This document shows positions 1 to 10,922 of a stretch of 64,000 nucleotides of DNA, piece by piece (the stretch's first letter is position 1; each line of letters opens with the position of its first letter). The position numbers and the translations under genes were made by a program. The stretch is from Armigeres subalbatus. Its lineage: Eukaryota > Arthropoda > Insecta > Diptera > Culicidae. The stretch lies in NCBI RefSeq assembly GCF_024139115.2, contig NC_085141.1, forward strand, positions 380,511,278 to 380,575,277, written 5' to 3'. Below the pieces are notes generated by a model that made no database searches, was not told the DNA's origin, and saw nothing but the letters and a program-made list of their open reading frames with translations.

Positions 1-836
1 GCTACCAAGATATTGGAAGCTTTCAACATTCTCCACTGGTTGCCCGGCTACTGTGAAACTGGAAGGAGTCACCGTGTTTACATCCAACGATTTGGTTTTG
101 TTGACGTTGATGACTAAACCTGCCGAAGAGGAGCGCTCGGCAAGGTCGTTGAGCTTACTCTGCATATCAGAGCGCCGTTGCGCGAGTCAGATATCGTAGA
201 GGAGGCGAATGTCCCCGGTTGCTGCGGCTCTCTCTCCTTCGTCGGCCAGAGAATCTGCTCGCTTGTTCCGTCGACATGAGCGTTTTACTTCCTTCTCAAG
301 AACCGAGTATCGTTGACGGGCTAATGCTTTGGCTCCTCTGGTTTTTGATCGCTCTATCGCGGCTTTGGCTTCTCTTCGCTCCTCTGTCTTCCTCCAGGTC
401 TCATCGGTGATTCATTGTTTTCTCTATGTCCGCAGTTCGCCCAGATTGTTCTCGCTGGTGGCGATGAAGGCATTCTTGATGGCGGTCCATTGGTCTTCCA
501 CGCTGCCACTTTCCAGAATATCTGCAGCACGCGTCTCCAGTTATTCAACGAAGGACCGTTTCACCGTGGCATCTTCCAGTCGGCGTGTATTGAACCGTCG
601 TCCAACTCTCTCCTCCTGCCGACGAACCCACGCAATGCGTAGGCGTATTTCGCCGATGAGGAGGTGATGATCAGACGCGATATCGGCACTACGTTTATTC
701 CGTACATCAAGAAGGCTCCGTTTCCATTTTCGGCTGATGCAGATGTGGTCGATTTGATTTTCTGTAAAGCCGTCACGGGAGATCCACGTGACCTTGTGAA
801 TCGGTCGATGAGGGAAAAGCGATCCCCCGATCACCA
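1..836 (-). pseudogene. Internally deleted RTE-like LINE fragment (endonuclease end joined to post-RT region)
   Basis: Reading the minus strand from 836 downward gives the second half of an AP-like endonuclease: motif FTENQIDHI, then SDHHLLIGEIRLR (about 541-836). A basic linker follows (RSKTRGAKALARQRY, about 300-360). The coding then jumps from ATGDIRLLYDI to a segment that normally lies after the reverse-transcriptase core (SAGLVINVNKTKSLDV, then VENVESFQYLG at position 1). The RT catalytic domain is missing and stops interrupt the frame, so the copy is dead. It runs off the left window edge. The family call rests on motif similarity to the intact element next to it. Confidence 0.75.
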
Positions 837-849
837 TGTCGTAACCTTT

Positions 850-3800
850 TCATTTTTTCATTTATTTAGTCTACATCTATACAGATAACACTGAATCAAC
901 AATTTGACGCCACAATACACGGTTCGAGGCCGCATCTCTCCATCCTCGAATACGCCCCACGCTCGCCAAGTCGTTCTGCACCTGGTCTGCCCATCTCGCT
1001 CGCTGCGCTCCACGTCGTCTCGTACCTGCCGGATCGGAAGCGAACACCATCTTTGCAGGGTTGCTGTCCGGCATTCTTGCAACATGCCCTGCCCATCGTA
1101 CCCTTCCGGCTTTAGCTACCTTCTGGATACTGGGTTCGCCGTAGAGCTGGGCGGGCTCATGGTTCATTCTTCGCCGCCACACACCATCTTCTTGTACACC
1201 GCCAAAGATGGTCCTAAGCACCCGTCTCTCGAATACTCCGAGTGCTTGCAAGTCCTCCTCGAGCATTGTCCATGTTTCATGTCCGTAGAGGACTACCGGT
1301 CTTATTAACGTCTTGTACATGACACATTTGGTGCGGTGGCGAATCTTTTTCGACCGCAGTTTCTTCTGGAGCCCGTAGTAGGCCCGACTTCCACAGATGA
1401 TGCGCCTTCGTATTTCACGACTAACGTTGTTGTCAGCCGTTAGCAAGGATCCGAGGTAGACGAATTCCTCGACAACCTCGAAGGTATCCCCGTCTATCGT
1501 AACACTGCTTCCCAGGCGGACCCTGTCGCGCTCGGTTCCACCCACAAGCATGTACTTTGTCTTTGACGCATTCACCACCAGTCCAACTTTTGTTGCTTCA
1601 CGTTTCAGGCGGGTGTACAGTTCTGCCACCTTTGCAAATGTTCGGCCGACAATGTCCATGTCATCCGCGAAGCAAATAAATTGACTGGATCTGTTGAAAA
1701 TCGTTCCCCGGCTGTTACACCCGGCTCTCCGCATGACACCTTCTAGCGCAATGTTGAACAACATGCACGAAAGTCCATCACCTTGTCTTAGTCCCCGGCG
1801 CGATTCGAACGAACTGGAGTGTTCGCCCGAGATCTTCACACAGTTTTGCACACCATCCACCGTTGCTTTGATCAGTCTGGTAAGCTTTCCAGGGAAGCTG
1901 TTCTCGTCCATAATTTTCCATAGCTCTACGCGGTCTATACTGTCGTATGCCGCCTTGAAATCAACGAACAGATGGTGCGTTGGGACCTGGTATTCACGGC
2001 ATTTTTGAAGGATTTGCCGTACAGTAAAGATCTGGTCCGTTGTCGAGCGGCCGTCAACGAAGCCGGCTTGATAACTTCCCACGAACTCGTTCACTAATGG
2101 TGACAGACGACGGAAGATGATCTGGGATATCACTTTGTAGGCGGCATTAAGGATGGTGATCGCTCGAAAGTTCTCACACTCCAGTTTGTCGCCTTTCTTG
2201 TAGATGGGGCATATAACCCCTTCCTTCCACTCCTCCGGTAGCTGTTCGTTTTCCCAGATTCTGACTATCAGTTTGTGCAGGCAAGTGGCCAGCTTTTCCG
2301 GGCCCATCTTGATGAGCTCAGCTCCGATACCATCCTTACCAGCTGCTTTATTGGTCTTTAGCTGTTGAATGGCATCCTTAACTTCCCTCAAGGTGGGGGC
2401 TGGTTGGCTTCCATCGTCCGCTGAACTGACGTAGTCATCTCCTCCGCTGCCTTGACTTTCATTGCCTGTACTCTCAGCGCCATTCAGATGTTCCTCGTAG
2501 TGCTGCTTCCACCTTTCGATCACCACACGTTCGTCCGTCAAGATGCCCCCATCCTTATCCCGGCACATTTCGGCTCGCGGCACGAAGCCTTTGCGGGATG
2601 CGTTGAGCTTCTGATAGAACTTGCGTGTATCTTGAGAACGGCACAGCTGTTCCATCTCCTCGCACTCCGCTTCTTCCAGGCGGCGTTTCTTCTCCTGAAA
2701 AAGGCGTGTCTGCTGTCTCCGCTTCCGTCTATAACGTTCCACGTTCTGCCGGGTACCTTGCTGCAGCGCGACCGCCCGCGCTGCGTCCTTCTCCTCCAGA
2801 ATCTGTCTGCACTCTTCGTCGAACCAATCGTTCCGTCGACTTCGACCCATATACCCGACGTTGTTCTCCGCTGCGTCGTTAATGGCTGCTTTGACTGTGT
2901 TCCAGCAGTCCTCAAGAGGGGCCCCATCGAGCTCACCCTCTTCCGGCAACGCTGCCTCGAGATGCTGCGCGTATGCAGTGGCGACATCAGGTTGCTTCAG
3001 TCGCTCTAGGTCGTACCGCGGCGGTCGTCGGTACCGAACATTGTTGATGACGGATAGTTTTGGGCGCAGTTTAGCCATCACCAGATAGTGGTCAGAGTCG
3101 ATGTTAGCGCCACGATATGTCCTGACGTCTATAATGTCGGAGAAGTGCCGTCCATCAATCAGAACGTGGTCGATTTGTGATTCTGTCTGCAGTGGTGATC
3201 TCCAGGTGTACCGATACGGGAGGCTGTGTTGGAAGTAGGTGCTGCGAATGGCCATATTCTTGGAGGCGGCGAAATCAATTAGTCGTAGGCCGTTTTCGTT
3301 CGTCAGCCGGTGAGCGCTGAACTTTCCAATAGTCGGTCTAAACTCCTCCTCTTGGCCAACCTGAGCGTTCAAATCTCCTATGATGATTTTGACGTCGTGG
3401 CTTGGGCAGCTGTCGTACTCACGTTCCAGCTGCGCGTAGAATGCGTCCTTATCATCATCAGTGCTTCCGGAGTGTGGGCTATGGACGTTGATTATGCTGA
3501 AGTTGAAGAACCGGCCTTTGATTCTCAACCTGCACATTCTCTCGTTGATCGGCCACCACCCGATCACGCGCCTTTGCATGTCGCCCATCACTATGAAAGC
3601 TGTTCCCAGCTCGTGTGTGCTGCCGCAGCTCTGGTAGATGGTATGATTACCTCTAAACGTTCGCACCATTGATCCCTTCCAACAAACCTCCTGCAGCGCT
3701 ACGATGCCGAATCCACGGTCCTTGAGCACATCGGCGAGTATGCGTGTGCTCCCGATGAAGTTGAGAGATTTGCAGTTCCACGAACCGAGTTTCCAATCGC

Positions 3801-4230
3801 TAGTCCCTTTTCGTCGCAGTGGTCTTCGCCGATGGTTCCGGTCCGGACCATTCCTCCTTATTTCCGGTGGACCATGGTGCACAGTTTCACTTAGAGTCCC
3901 TCGCTGGCACTCGGACGATGATCAGCCGCCCCTAACATGGAGAACAGACGCTGTTGTGAGCCGATCCTGACATGGAGAACAGACGCTCAATAAGATTTGC
4001 ACCTCCGGAGAGGAGCAAACCCCCCCTTCCCTGTCAGCATACGACCATAGTTCCCACCGGGGTTGGTTACCCGATCTTCCCTAAGGTTGCTCGTATCCCG
4101 GCCAGCACCGCGGGGAGGTAGGGATAGGAGTTGCTGGGTAAGAGGCTAAGGACCGCGAGATGGGGTCTATTTTATTCCTTCAGGTACGCGAAGTATCAAT
4201 GGTACGCTTTACCCAGCATTTGCCGTGCCG
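850..4230 (-). mobile_element. Full-length RTE-like non-LTR retrotransposon with target-site duplication
   Basis: An insertion of about 3.4 kb, read on the minus strand, is bounded by a 13-bp direct repeat (tgtcgtaaccttt at 837-849 and 4231-4243), which I take as the target-site duplication. The minus-strand 5' end (4230 down to about 3883) is a 5' leader and the 3' end (876 down to 850) is A-rich (taaataaatgaaaaaatg), as expected for target-primed reverse transcription. One long ORF fills the middle. The leader is seen again, alone, at 62102-62346. RTE clade is inferred from the endonuclease-plus-RT layout without RNase H and from the C-terminal RWAGHVARM motif. Confidence 0.88.
877..3882 (-). 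CDS. LINE endonuclease/reverse transcriptase polyprotein, intact
   Basis: A 1001-residue protein that would nick the target DNA and copy its own RNA there. An N-terminal endonuclease/exonuclease/phosphatase domain shows LGSWNCKSLN (about residue 32), the metal-binding glutamate in VALQEV (about 65), GDLN (169-172), QIDHV (about 236) and SDH (263-265). The reverse transcriptase follows, with FVDFKAAYDSID, the LRQGDGLSCMLFN block and the catalytic FADD box in its last third. The C-terminal part carries VLYGHETWTM and RWAGHVARMPDSNP, seen in RTE-like elements. There is no stop or frameshift inside, so the copy may still be active. No ORF1 is obvious. The start is the first ATG of the open frame; the true start could be slightly downstream because the first 30 residues are low-complexity and basic. 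Confidence 0.92.
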   Translation of the reverse strand: MHHGPPEIRRNGPDRNHRRRPLRRKGTSDWKLGSWNCKSLNFIGSTRILADVLKDRGFGIVALQEVCWKGSMVRTFRGNHTIYQSCGSTHELGTAFIVMGDMQRRVIGWWPINERMCRLRIKGRFFNFSIINVHSPHSGSTDDDKDAFYAQLEREYDSCPSHDVKIIIGDLNAQVGQEEEFRPTIGKFSAHRLTNENGLRLIDFAASKNMAIRSTYFQHSLPYRYTWRSPLQTESQIDHVLIDGRHFSDIIDVRTYRGANIDSDHYLVMAKLRPKLSVINNVRYRRPPRYDLERLKQPDVATAYAQHLEAALPEEGELDGAPLEDCWNTVKAAINDAAENNVGYMGRSRRNDWFDEECRQILEEKDAARAVALQQGTRQNVERYRRKRRQQTRLFQEKKRRLEEAECEEMEQLCRSQDTRKFYQKLNASRKGFVPRAEMCRDKDGGILTDERVVIERWKQHYEEHLNGAESTGNESQGSGGDDYVSSADDGSQPAPTLREVKDAIQQLKTNKAAGKDGIGAELIKMGPEKLATCLHKLIVRIWENEQLPEEWKEGVICPIYKKGDKLECENFRAITILNAAYKVISQIIFRRLSPLVNEFVGSYQAGFVDGRSTTDQIFTVRQILQKCREYQVPTHHLFVDFKAAYDSIDRVELWKIMDENSFPGKLTRLIKATVDGVQNCVKISGEHSSSFESRRGLRQGDGLSCMLFNIALEGVMRRAGCNSRGTIFNRSSQFICFADDMDIVGRTFAKVAELYTRLKREATKVGLVVNASKTKYMLVGGTERDRVRLGSSVTIDGDTFEVVEEFVYLGSLLTADNNVSREIRRRIICGSRAYYGLQKKLRSKKIRHRTKCVMYKTLIRPVVLYGHETWTMLEEDLQALGVFERRVLRTIFGGVQEDGVWRRRMNHEPAQLYGEPSIQKVAKAGRVRWAGHVARMPDSNPAKMVFASDPAGTRRRGAQRARWADQVQNDLASVGRIRGWRDAASNRVLWRQIVDSVLSV

Positions 4231-4314
4231 TGTCGTAACCTTTATATTATGTAACAATTCATTTAATCCATATATATAAAACTCAATGTTTGTATGTTTG
4301 TATGTATGTTTGTA

Positions 4315-5510
4315 TGTATGTTCCAGCATAACTTCTGAACCCATTTACCGATTTTAACCAAATTTGGAACACACATTCTTTATCTTGAGGAGACGACGAT
4401 AGGGGGGTTAGGCATGCTCTTTGGAAAAGGGGGAGGGTGTGGGGGGAGGGGTATTGCTTAGTTATCGGTCAACTCAGTGTAAATTCTGAACCCCTTGGCC
4501 GATTTCAACCAAATTTAGAACACAAATTCTCTATCTTAAGGATGGGACGATAGGGGGGTTGAGCGTGCTCTTTGGAAAAGGGGGAGGGGATGGGGGGAGG
4601 GGTATTGCTTAGCTATCGATCAATGCAGTGTAAACTCTGAACCCCTTGGCCGATTTCAACCGAATTTGAAACACAAATTCTTTATCTTACAGATGGAACG
4701 ATAGGGGGGTTAAGCGTGCTCTTTGGAAAAGGAGGAGAGTATGGGGGGAAGGGTATTGCTTAACTATTGATCAACACAGTTTAAATTCTGAACCCCTTGG
4801 CCGATTTCGACCAAATTTGAAACACAATTTCCTTCTCTTACGAAGGGGTCGATCGGGGGTTAAGCATGCTCTTTGGAAAAGGGAAGGGGTGTGGGGGAGG
4901 GGTATTTCTTAGTTATCGGTCAGCTCAGTGTAAATTCTGAACCCCTTGGCCGATTTCAACCGAATTTGAAACACAAATCCTTTATCTTACAGAGGGAACG
5001 ATAGGGAGGTTGAATATGCTCTTTGAAAAAGGGGAGGGTATGGGAGGAGGGGTATTGCTTAATTATCGATCAACGAAGTGTAAACTCTGAACCCCTTGGC
5101 CGATTTCGACCAAAACACAAATTCTTTATCTTAAGAAGGGGACGATAGGGGGTTAGGCATGCTCTTCGAAAAAAAGGAGGGTGTGGGAGGAGGGGTGTTT
5201 TTTACAGAAGAGGGAGGGTATGGGGGAGGGGTATTGTTTAGCAATCGATCAACTCAATGTAAATCCTGAGCCTCATGACCGAATTGAACCAAATTTGTAT
5301 CAAATATTGTCTATCCTAAGGAAGCGATTTTAGTGGATGTGGTTAAGTAATTTAAAAAAAAAGGGGAGGGTGTGGGAGAGGTGGTATTGTTTAGTTATCG
5401 ATCAATTCAGCATGACTTCTGAACCCATTTATCGATGTCCACCAAATTTGGAACCCATATTATCTGTCTAAGGAAGACTATATCAGACTGGGTATGAGTG
5501 CCATAGCTAA
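4315..5510 (+). repeat. Tandem array of ~150-bp units
   Basis: The motif ccccttggccgatttc recurs at about 4491, 4642, 4793, 4942 and 5092, a period of 149-151 bp. Diverged outer units lie near 4339, 5270 and 5422. Each unit has a G-rich part (gatagggggg, ggaaaagggggaggg). It lies wholly inside the Helitron-like element. Confidence 0.9.
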
Positions 5511-5689
5511 ATGAGAGAGAGGGTATATTCATTAAACGAACAGTTTAGTATACCTTTTTATCGCACACGTCAATTCAAACCAAACACGTAAGCACGTAAT
5601 CCCTACCCAAAGGAAACTATTATAGAGAGGCTGGAAGGGATTTTTAGAATGGGAGGGGGGGAGGTGTATTGGGGTTGGGTATTGTTGTT

Positions 5690-5935
5690 TATCGGAATAA
5701 TTTTATGCCCAGTGAAAAGCAATGATTAATGTGTTTCCTTCTGAATGGTGGATGTGATTGCTTCTTCACAAGTAGGCATTTGCCCGGAATAAGGCAATGG
5801 TGGGTGTGATCCCTTCTTTAAAAATATGCGTTGCCCGAATATGGCATCGATGAATGTTTTTCCTTCTTTAGAAATAGACGTTTTCCCGGAATAAGACCTT
5901 TCAAACCCACGATCCCTTCTTCAAAATCAGTCAAT
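5690..5935 (+). repeat. Tandem array of ~50-60-bp units
   Basis: Three to four imperfect copies of a unit with 'ccttcttta...gcattgcccggaataaggcaatgg...gtg' occupy the right half of the Helitron-like element. The short minus-strand frame across them has no recognisable product. Confidence 0.7.
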
Positions 5936-6087
5936 GTTTCCAAAAGCCTTCTTTTAATCAAATGATAAAGTATGAATAAGTAAACACAACTACCCTGTTG
6001 ATCAATTGGTTTTATCATTTTCAGATTGTAAAAGAAAACTGCAAACCAAACTGGCAATTCCGAGCAAGGCCGGGTACATAAAGCTAG

Positions 6088-6594
6088 TTTTTATATATAA
6101 GAGTTGTTACATGTGCTACTTACGAAGGAAATATTTACAAAACAATAAAAAAAATGATCTGTGTTTCCTCGGATTGCGGTACCTTATTCTAACAATTAAT
6201 ACAATAATTTGCAACATGTATAACATAAAAACGTGAAATTTAACGAAAACCCTGGAAAATTGGGAATTTTTATTTTGAAAATGAGTCGACACCTTAAAGT
6301 AGAACTAAATTATTCTTCTTGCAAAGGTATAATCTTCACATTAAAATATATACGATGCACAAAAATAGCACTAACCTATCTTATCCCGTGACCCATCTTG
6401 TCCCACCTAACCCTACTGTGTTTTGTATATATTATATATAGATTGTCTCCATTTTCGTTGAATCACCTAAGAAATCTAATCTGCTTCAGTAAGTTAGTTC
6501 AGCAATGTATATTTAAAGCCAAGGCATCTAAGAACAGAACCAGCTTTCATGGAATATTTTGCCTAAATTGCATCAACAAAACATTGGGCCCTTT
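6088..6594. other. A/T-rich stretch, no feature recognised
   Basis: Only short chance frames are present. I see no terminal repeats or coding signal. Confidence 0.5.
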
Positions 6595-6866
6595 ATTAGC
6601 CGTGCGGCTATGAAGAAAGACAATTCTGGAGGTAGCTGGGTTCGATTTCGGTCCGGTCTAGGACATTTTCGTGTTTTGGAATATTTACGACTTCCCTGGG
6701 CATAAAAGTATCATTGTGTTAGATTCATGATATACGAAAGCAAAAATGGCTCGGCTTAGAAACCTCTCAATTAATAACTGTGGAAGTGCATCGAAGCTGC
6801 GAACGGGCATGGTCCCAGTGGGAGATGTAATGCTAATAATAATAAGAAGAAGACTAACAAAAAAAT
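6595..6866 (+). mobile_element. Degenerate tRNA-derived SINE (Feilai-like)
   Basis: It starts with ttagccgtgcgg, has a B-box-like gctgggttcgatttcgg, and shares the body motifs cttccctgggcataaaagtatc and ttaataactgtggaagtgc with better copies at 28482, 39440, 45241 and 61637. It ends in an aagaag-type tail near 6860. Many substitutions and a short deletion in the head make it an old copy. Confidence 0.8.
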
Positions 6867-7534
6867 AAACCATCGACTGCATAATCTTCTTTTACGTGTA
6901 TACGTCCGTTATCAGATACCGGCTATATTATTTATATTTCAAAACATGCAACAGAATCGCATCGTGCGCAATCGAACCTGTGCCATGTATACGTTACTAA
7001 CTTTATACAAAACAGATTGCTCAGTGGTAAACATTTCAGTGAAATGCAGTTTGTCGCACAGTCCTAATAAACCGTCTCCTCAGTTCGATCGAGAGAAAAT
7101 AGAGGCTCGTTAATGTGGCTTGTGTTGTGTTTACAGTTTTTGCACGCTAGTAAGTATCGTAAACACGGCATTGCAAACTTATATTGCATGTGCATCGCAA
7201 TTTAAACCGTGATTCAATCGCATTAGGAGGTGTTCCTCTATTTAGTGGAAGGATGCCAACAAACACACCCTATATTAGGGAAACTGTCAATCAAAAACAT
7301 TTATTAATTTAGAATACATTAACGGATTCATTGACTAGTAGCGCTGGCTGAAGCCGAAGTGGAACTATGCTATGCGTAAGAACTATTTCGACTCCATTCA
7401 CCCACCCGGTTCAAAGCCACGCTTTGGCAGCTACTCACAATCCATCTTCCATCTATTTGGTCGCTCTCGTTTATATTGTACCCCGTATTCTTGTAGCAGT
7501 CGGATTGCTATCCAGAATAACTTTCACTTGATCT
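6867..7534. other. Unassigned spacer
   Basis: No coding, tRNA or inverted-repeat signal was recognised between the two SINE copies. Confidence 0.45.
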
Positions 7535-7815
7535 TCTTCTTCTTCTTCTTCTTCAATGGCTCTACATTCCAACTAGAACTTGGCCTGTTTTTCAACTTAG
7601 TATTCTATTAGCATTTCCTCATTTAATAATTGAAAGCTTTTCTATGCCCGCCATTGCATGAGTGTGTATCTTGTGTGGCAAGTACAATGCCCAGGGTGTC
7701 GAGAATGTTTCCGACCCGAAAACATCCTAGACCGAGAATCGAACTCGCCATCTCTGGATTGGCAACCCTTCGCCTTTGCTTGCAAGGCTACTGGAGACCC
7801 CTCGAGTTTATACAA
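7535..7815 (-). mobile_element. tRNA-derived SINE, second family, minus strand
   Basis: On the minus strand a tRNA-like head carries a B box (gcgagttcgattctcgg near 7740). A body follows with gacaccctgggcattgtac and caatggcgggcatag, then a (gaa)n tail at 7535-7555. A second copy, split by an insertion, lies at 27868-28440. The layout is like the Feilai-like SINE but the body differs. Confidence 0.75.
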
Positions 7816-8660
7816 CAATTGTAAACACACAAATTTTCTTTGATTTGATGCAGATGCCTCATTTTAACAAGTGCTTCTGCAGAAAGTCGTTCAAAAATTT
7901 AAAGATGATTCTCAAAAGTCATTTCTCCCCCCCCCCCTTGAGGCGTGACGTACTTTGTGATTTCTGCAGCATTTAAAATCCGGAAAAATATAAAGAAATT
8001 GGAGAAATCTCCGCAAGAATTCCGCCTTGAATTTACAAAACCATTTCAAGAAGGTTATGCTAGTATAATGATGATCACAGGAATGTCTGTAAAAAGATCT
8101 CAAAAATTACACCAGGAGTTTTTCCGCAGGAAGTCACCAATCAATTTCTACAAGAATTTCAATTTTCGCAGGAATTCTGAAGAATTTCCGCAGGTTGTTT
8201 TTAAAGAATTAATTGGAACTTACGACCAAATTTTCAAATGAATTTTCGAATAACTGCCTAGTGGATTTTTTGTAAGAATACTCGATGGAATTTCCACAGA
8301 TGTTTCCGGTATTCGTTGGGTCAGGATTTGTCTGTAGTTGACAATTTAACCATAGTAGTTCTTAGACCGCAACAGAAAATTTCCGCGAGAATTTCCGAAG
8401 CATTGACTGTAGAAAATTCTGGGATGAATCTGCACACGAATGATGATTTTTTGCAGGAAATCTCGGAGGAATTTTCGCAGATATTCTCGGAGATTTTAGC
8501 TGGAAAAAATTGCAATTTAGTTTCCACTAGAAATATTGTCGCAATTTCTGCATGAATTCCTAGTGGAAATTGTTACAAGAATTGAAGGAGAAATAACGCA
8601 CAAATAACGAACCAATTTAGTTTACGCAAATTTTTCTACCAAATTCACAAAGAAACTTCT
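7816..8660. repeat. Degenerate 'gaatttccgcagga' interspersed repeat
   Basis: Imperfect, irregularly spaced copies of gaatttccgcaggaa and ggaatttc fill 7980-8660. The piece ggcgtgacgtactttgtg at about 7942-7960 matches one end of the MITE at 38682. The short frames here are products of the repeat. Confidence 0.6.
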
Positions 8661-8804
8661 GCAAATATTCTTCTGGAATTTACGAGATGAGCCAGCCAAG
8701 GGTTGAAAATCTCGGTAATAAAGACAATAATAATAATAATCCCAGAATTACTGAAAGATTCTGACTAGCTAATCAACGGAGCTACTATGTTAGATTTTGT
8801 ATTA

Positions 8805-8998
8805 CAGTCAAACCTCCATGAGTCGATGTTGAAGGGACCATCGACTCGTGGAAATATCGAGATGTGGAATAAAAATTTCTTGGAAAGCTGATTTATGGGA
8901 CCATCACAGTAGCCCAGAAAATATTTTTGAATATGCCATAATTTGCTTCCATGAGTCGATATCGAGTCATAGAACATCGACTCATGGAGGTTTGACTG
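8805..8998. mobile_element. TA-flanked MITE with perfect 26-bp terminal inverted repeats (pogo-like)
   Basis: The ends begin cagtcaaacctccatgagtc and are exact inverse copies (8803-8830 and 8973-9000, including the flanking TA). A TA duplication plus CAGT-type ends suggests mobilisation by a Tc1/mariner or pogo transposase. It has no coding capacity (194 bp). Confidence 0.9.
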
Positions 8999-9309
8999 TA
9001 TTTGTTTTTTTAAAACAAATTGTTTTTCAAGTTTTGTTAAAAAAAAACGGAACTGCATTATCTAATTCCTTAATCTCTACCCAAATTTGTCTTGTGATCA
9101 CAACAAAGTTGCAAAATTTATTACTTCAGAAAAAAATGCGTTTTGACAGACTTTTTATTATTTGCCAAATTTATCTATTATCAATTATGACCAAATCTGG
9201 CCTGAACATTTTTCGTATATCAATGCATCTTGTGCCGAGTTTTGTAAAGTTCGATCAACAGAAACTCCACGACAATAACGGAACAAAACATGCAAAATCC
9301 ATTATATGA

Positions 9310-10922
9310 GCAATTCGGTGTCAGGCCATTAGGCCGAAGGTCGTTAGGCCGAAGGCCATTTGGCCGAAGGTCATTAGGCCGAATAGCCATTAGGCCGAAT
9401 GAGCAAAAAGTGAAAAATGAGAAGTTCTTTCCTCATATGAACCCTTCTACTTTTCCCTTATTGCATCTTCCTTCTTCTATCTGACTTTTTTTTCCTTCTT
9501 CTTAATTTGTGTTTCTTTTTCGATCTTCCTTCTTTTTTGTTACTTACTTATTTCTTCTCCCTTCTCCCTTCTTCTTTCTGGATTCTTCTTCCTTCTTTTT
9601 TCCTTCTTTCCTCCTTCATTCTTCTTCTTTCTTTGTTCTTCCTTCTTCCTCTTGCTTCTTTCTTTTTTCTATTTTTTCCCCACCCTTCTTCTTTCTACTT
9701 CCTTCTTTTTTCTTCTTCTTCTTTCTCCTTTCTTTTTTCTTTCTTCTTCTTTTAGCCTTCTTTCTTTTGCTTTCTTTCTGCCGCTTTTTTCTTTCTTCTT
9801 GTTTCTTCCTTTTTTCTTCTTTTTTCTCAATTATTTCTTCTTTCTTCCTCCTTATTTCTTCTTTATTTTTCCTTCTTCGCTTTCTACTCCTTTCTACCTT
9901 CTTCCTTATTTCTTATTCTTCATTCCTCCTTCCTTCTTCTTTTCTCCTTATTTCTTTTTTCCTCTTTCATTTACCTTCTTTCTTCTTCCTTCTTCTTTCT
10001 TCCGTTTTCTTTCTTCTTTCTCCCGTCTTCCTTCTTTCTTCTTTTTTATTCATTCTTCTTTCTTCCTTCTTCATTCTTCCATCTTCTTTCTTCTTTCTTC
10101 ATATTTCTTCTCCGTCTTCCTTCTTTTTTCTTCCCTCTTCCTTCTACCTTCTTTCTTCTTCCATCTTCTTTCTCCTTTCTTCCGATTTCTTTCTTCTTTC
10201 TCTCGTCTTCCTTCTTCCTTTTTCCTTTTTCCTTCTTCTTTCTTCCTTCCTCCTTCTTCCATCTTCTTTCTTCCGGTTTCTTCTCCTTCTTCCTTTTCCC
10301 TCTTCCTTCTACCTTCTTTCTTCTTCCATCTTCTTTCTTCCGATTTTTTTATTCTTTCTCCCGTCTTCCTTCTTCACTCTGCCTTTTTTCTTCTTTCTTC
10401 TTGCTTCTTCATTCTTCCTGCTTCCTTCTTCCTTCTTATTTCTTCCTTCTTCCTTTTTCCTTCTTTCTTTTTCTCTTCCTTCTTCCTTGTTCCTTTTTCC
10501 TTCTTTCTTTTTTTCTTCCTTCTTCCTTCTTTTTTTCTTCCTTCTGCCACTTTCATTCTTCCTTCTTCCTTGTTCCTTGTTCCTTCTTTCTTTTTTTTTC
10601 TTCCTTCTTCCTTCTTCCGTCTTCCTACTTCCTTCTTCCTCCTTCCTTCTTCCTTTTTCCTACTTCCTCTTTCATTTTTCCTTCTTCCTTCTTCCTTTTT
10701 CGTTCTTCCTTCTTCCTTTTTCCTTCTTCCTTCTTTCTTCTTCATTCTAACTTCTTCCTCCTTTTTCCTTTTTTCTTCTTCCGTCCAACTTCCTCACTTC
10801 GCACTACTCACTTCTCACTTGCCAGTTCTCATTCGGCCTGATGGCCATTCGGCCTAATGACCATTCGGGCTAATGACCTTCGGACTAACGGCCTTCGGCC
10901 TAATGACCCAGCATCGAGTAAT
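9310..10922. mobile_element. Fold-back unit: ggccgaa inverted arms around a polypyrimidine tract
   Basis: The left arm (9319-9402) is a run of 'cattaggccgaaggt' units. The right arm (10828-10917) is its inverse complement with the same unit order and a similar inner flank. Between them, about 9485-10795 is almost purely C/T (ttccttcttcc-type repeats) on the plus strand. The composition removes most stop codons, so several overlapping frames stay open for up to about 400 codons, reading Ser/Phe/Leu on one strand and Lys/Glu/Arg on the other. These are not genes. Confidence 0.75.
9485..10795 (+). repeat. 1.3-kb (TTCCTTC)n-like polypyrimidine tract
   Basis: Irregular ttc/ttcc/tttcttc repeats with very few purines. 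Such tracts can adopt triplex (H-DNA) forms; that is known for the sequence class and not shown here. Confidence 0.95.

Larger units (their letters stand above)
4267..6087 (+). mobile_element. Helitron-like non-autonomous element containing satellite units
   Basis: The left end reads A|TCCATATATATAAAAC and the right end GCCGGGTACATAAAGCTAG|T. This fits the Helitron rule of 5' TC, 3' CTRR and insertion between A and T. A weak CCG/CGG hairpin lies about 10 bases before the end. The interior holds about eight ~150-bp tandem units, then about four ~55-bp units. No Rep/helicase coding is visible. The left end resembles the short elements at 14368 and 16437, which also end in CTAG|T. Confidence 0.6.

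Noticed and set aside
4315..5510. CRISPR-like array
   Set aside because: The ~150-bp units are direct tandem repeats without unique spacers, and the genome is eukaryotic.
5818..6057. 79-codon minus frame
   Set aside because: It lies in the Helitron-like element's short tandem units and 3' end.
9509..10857. Open frames of 413 and 401 codons
   Set aside because: They lie in a polypyrimidine tract where stops cannot easily occur; the peptide is only Ser/Phe/Leu and overlapping frames are open.
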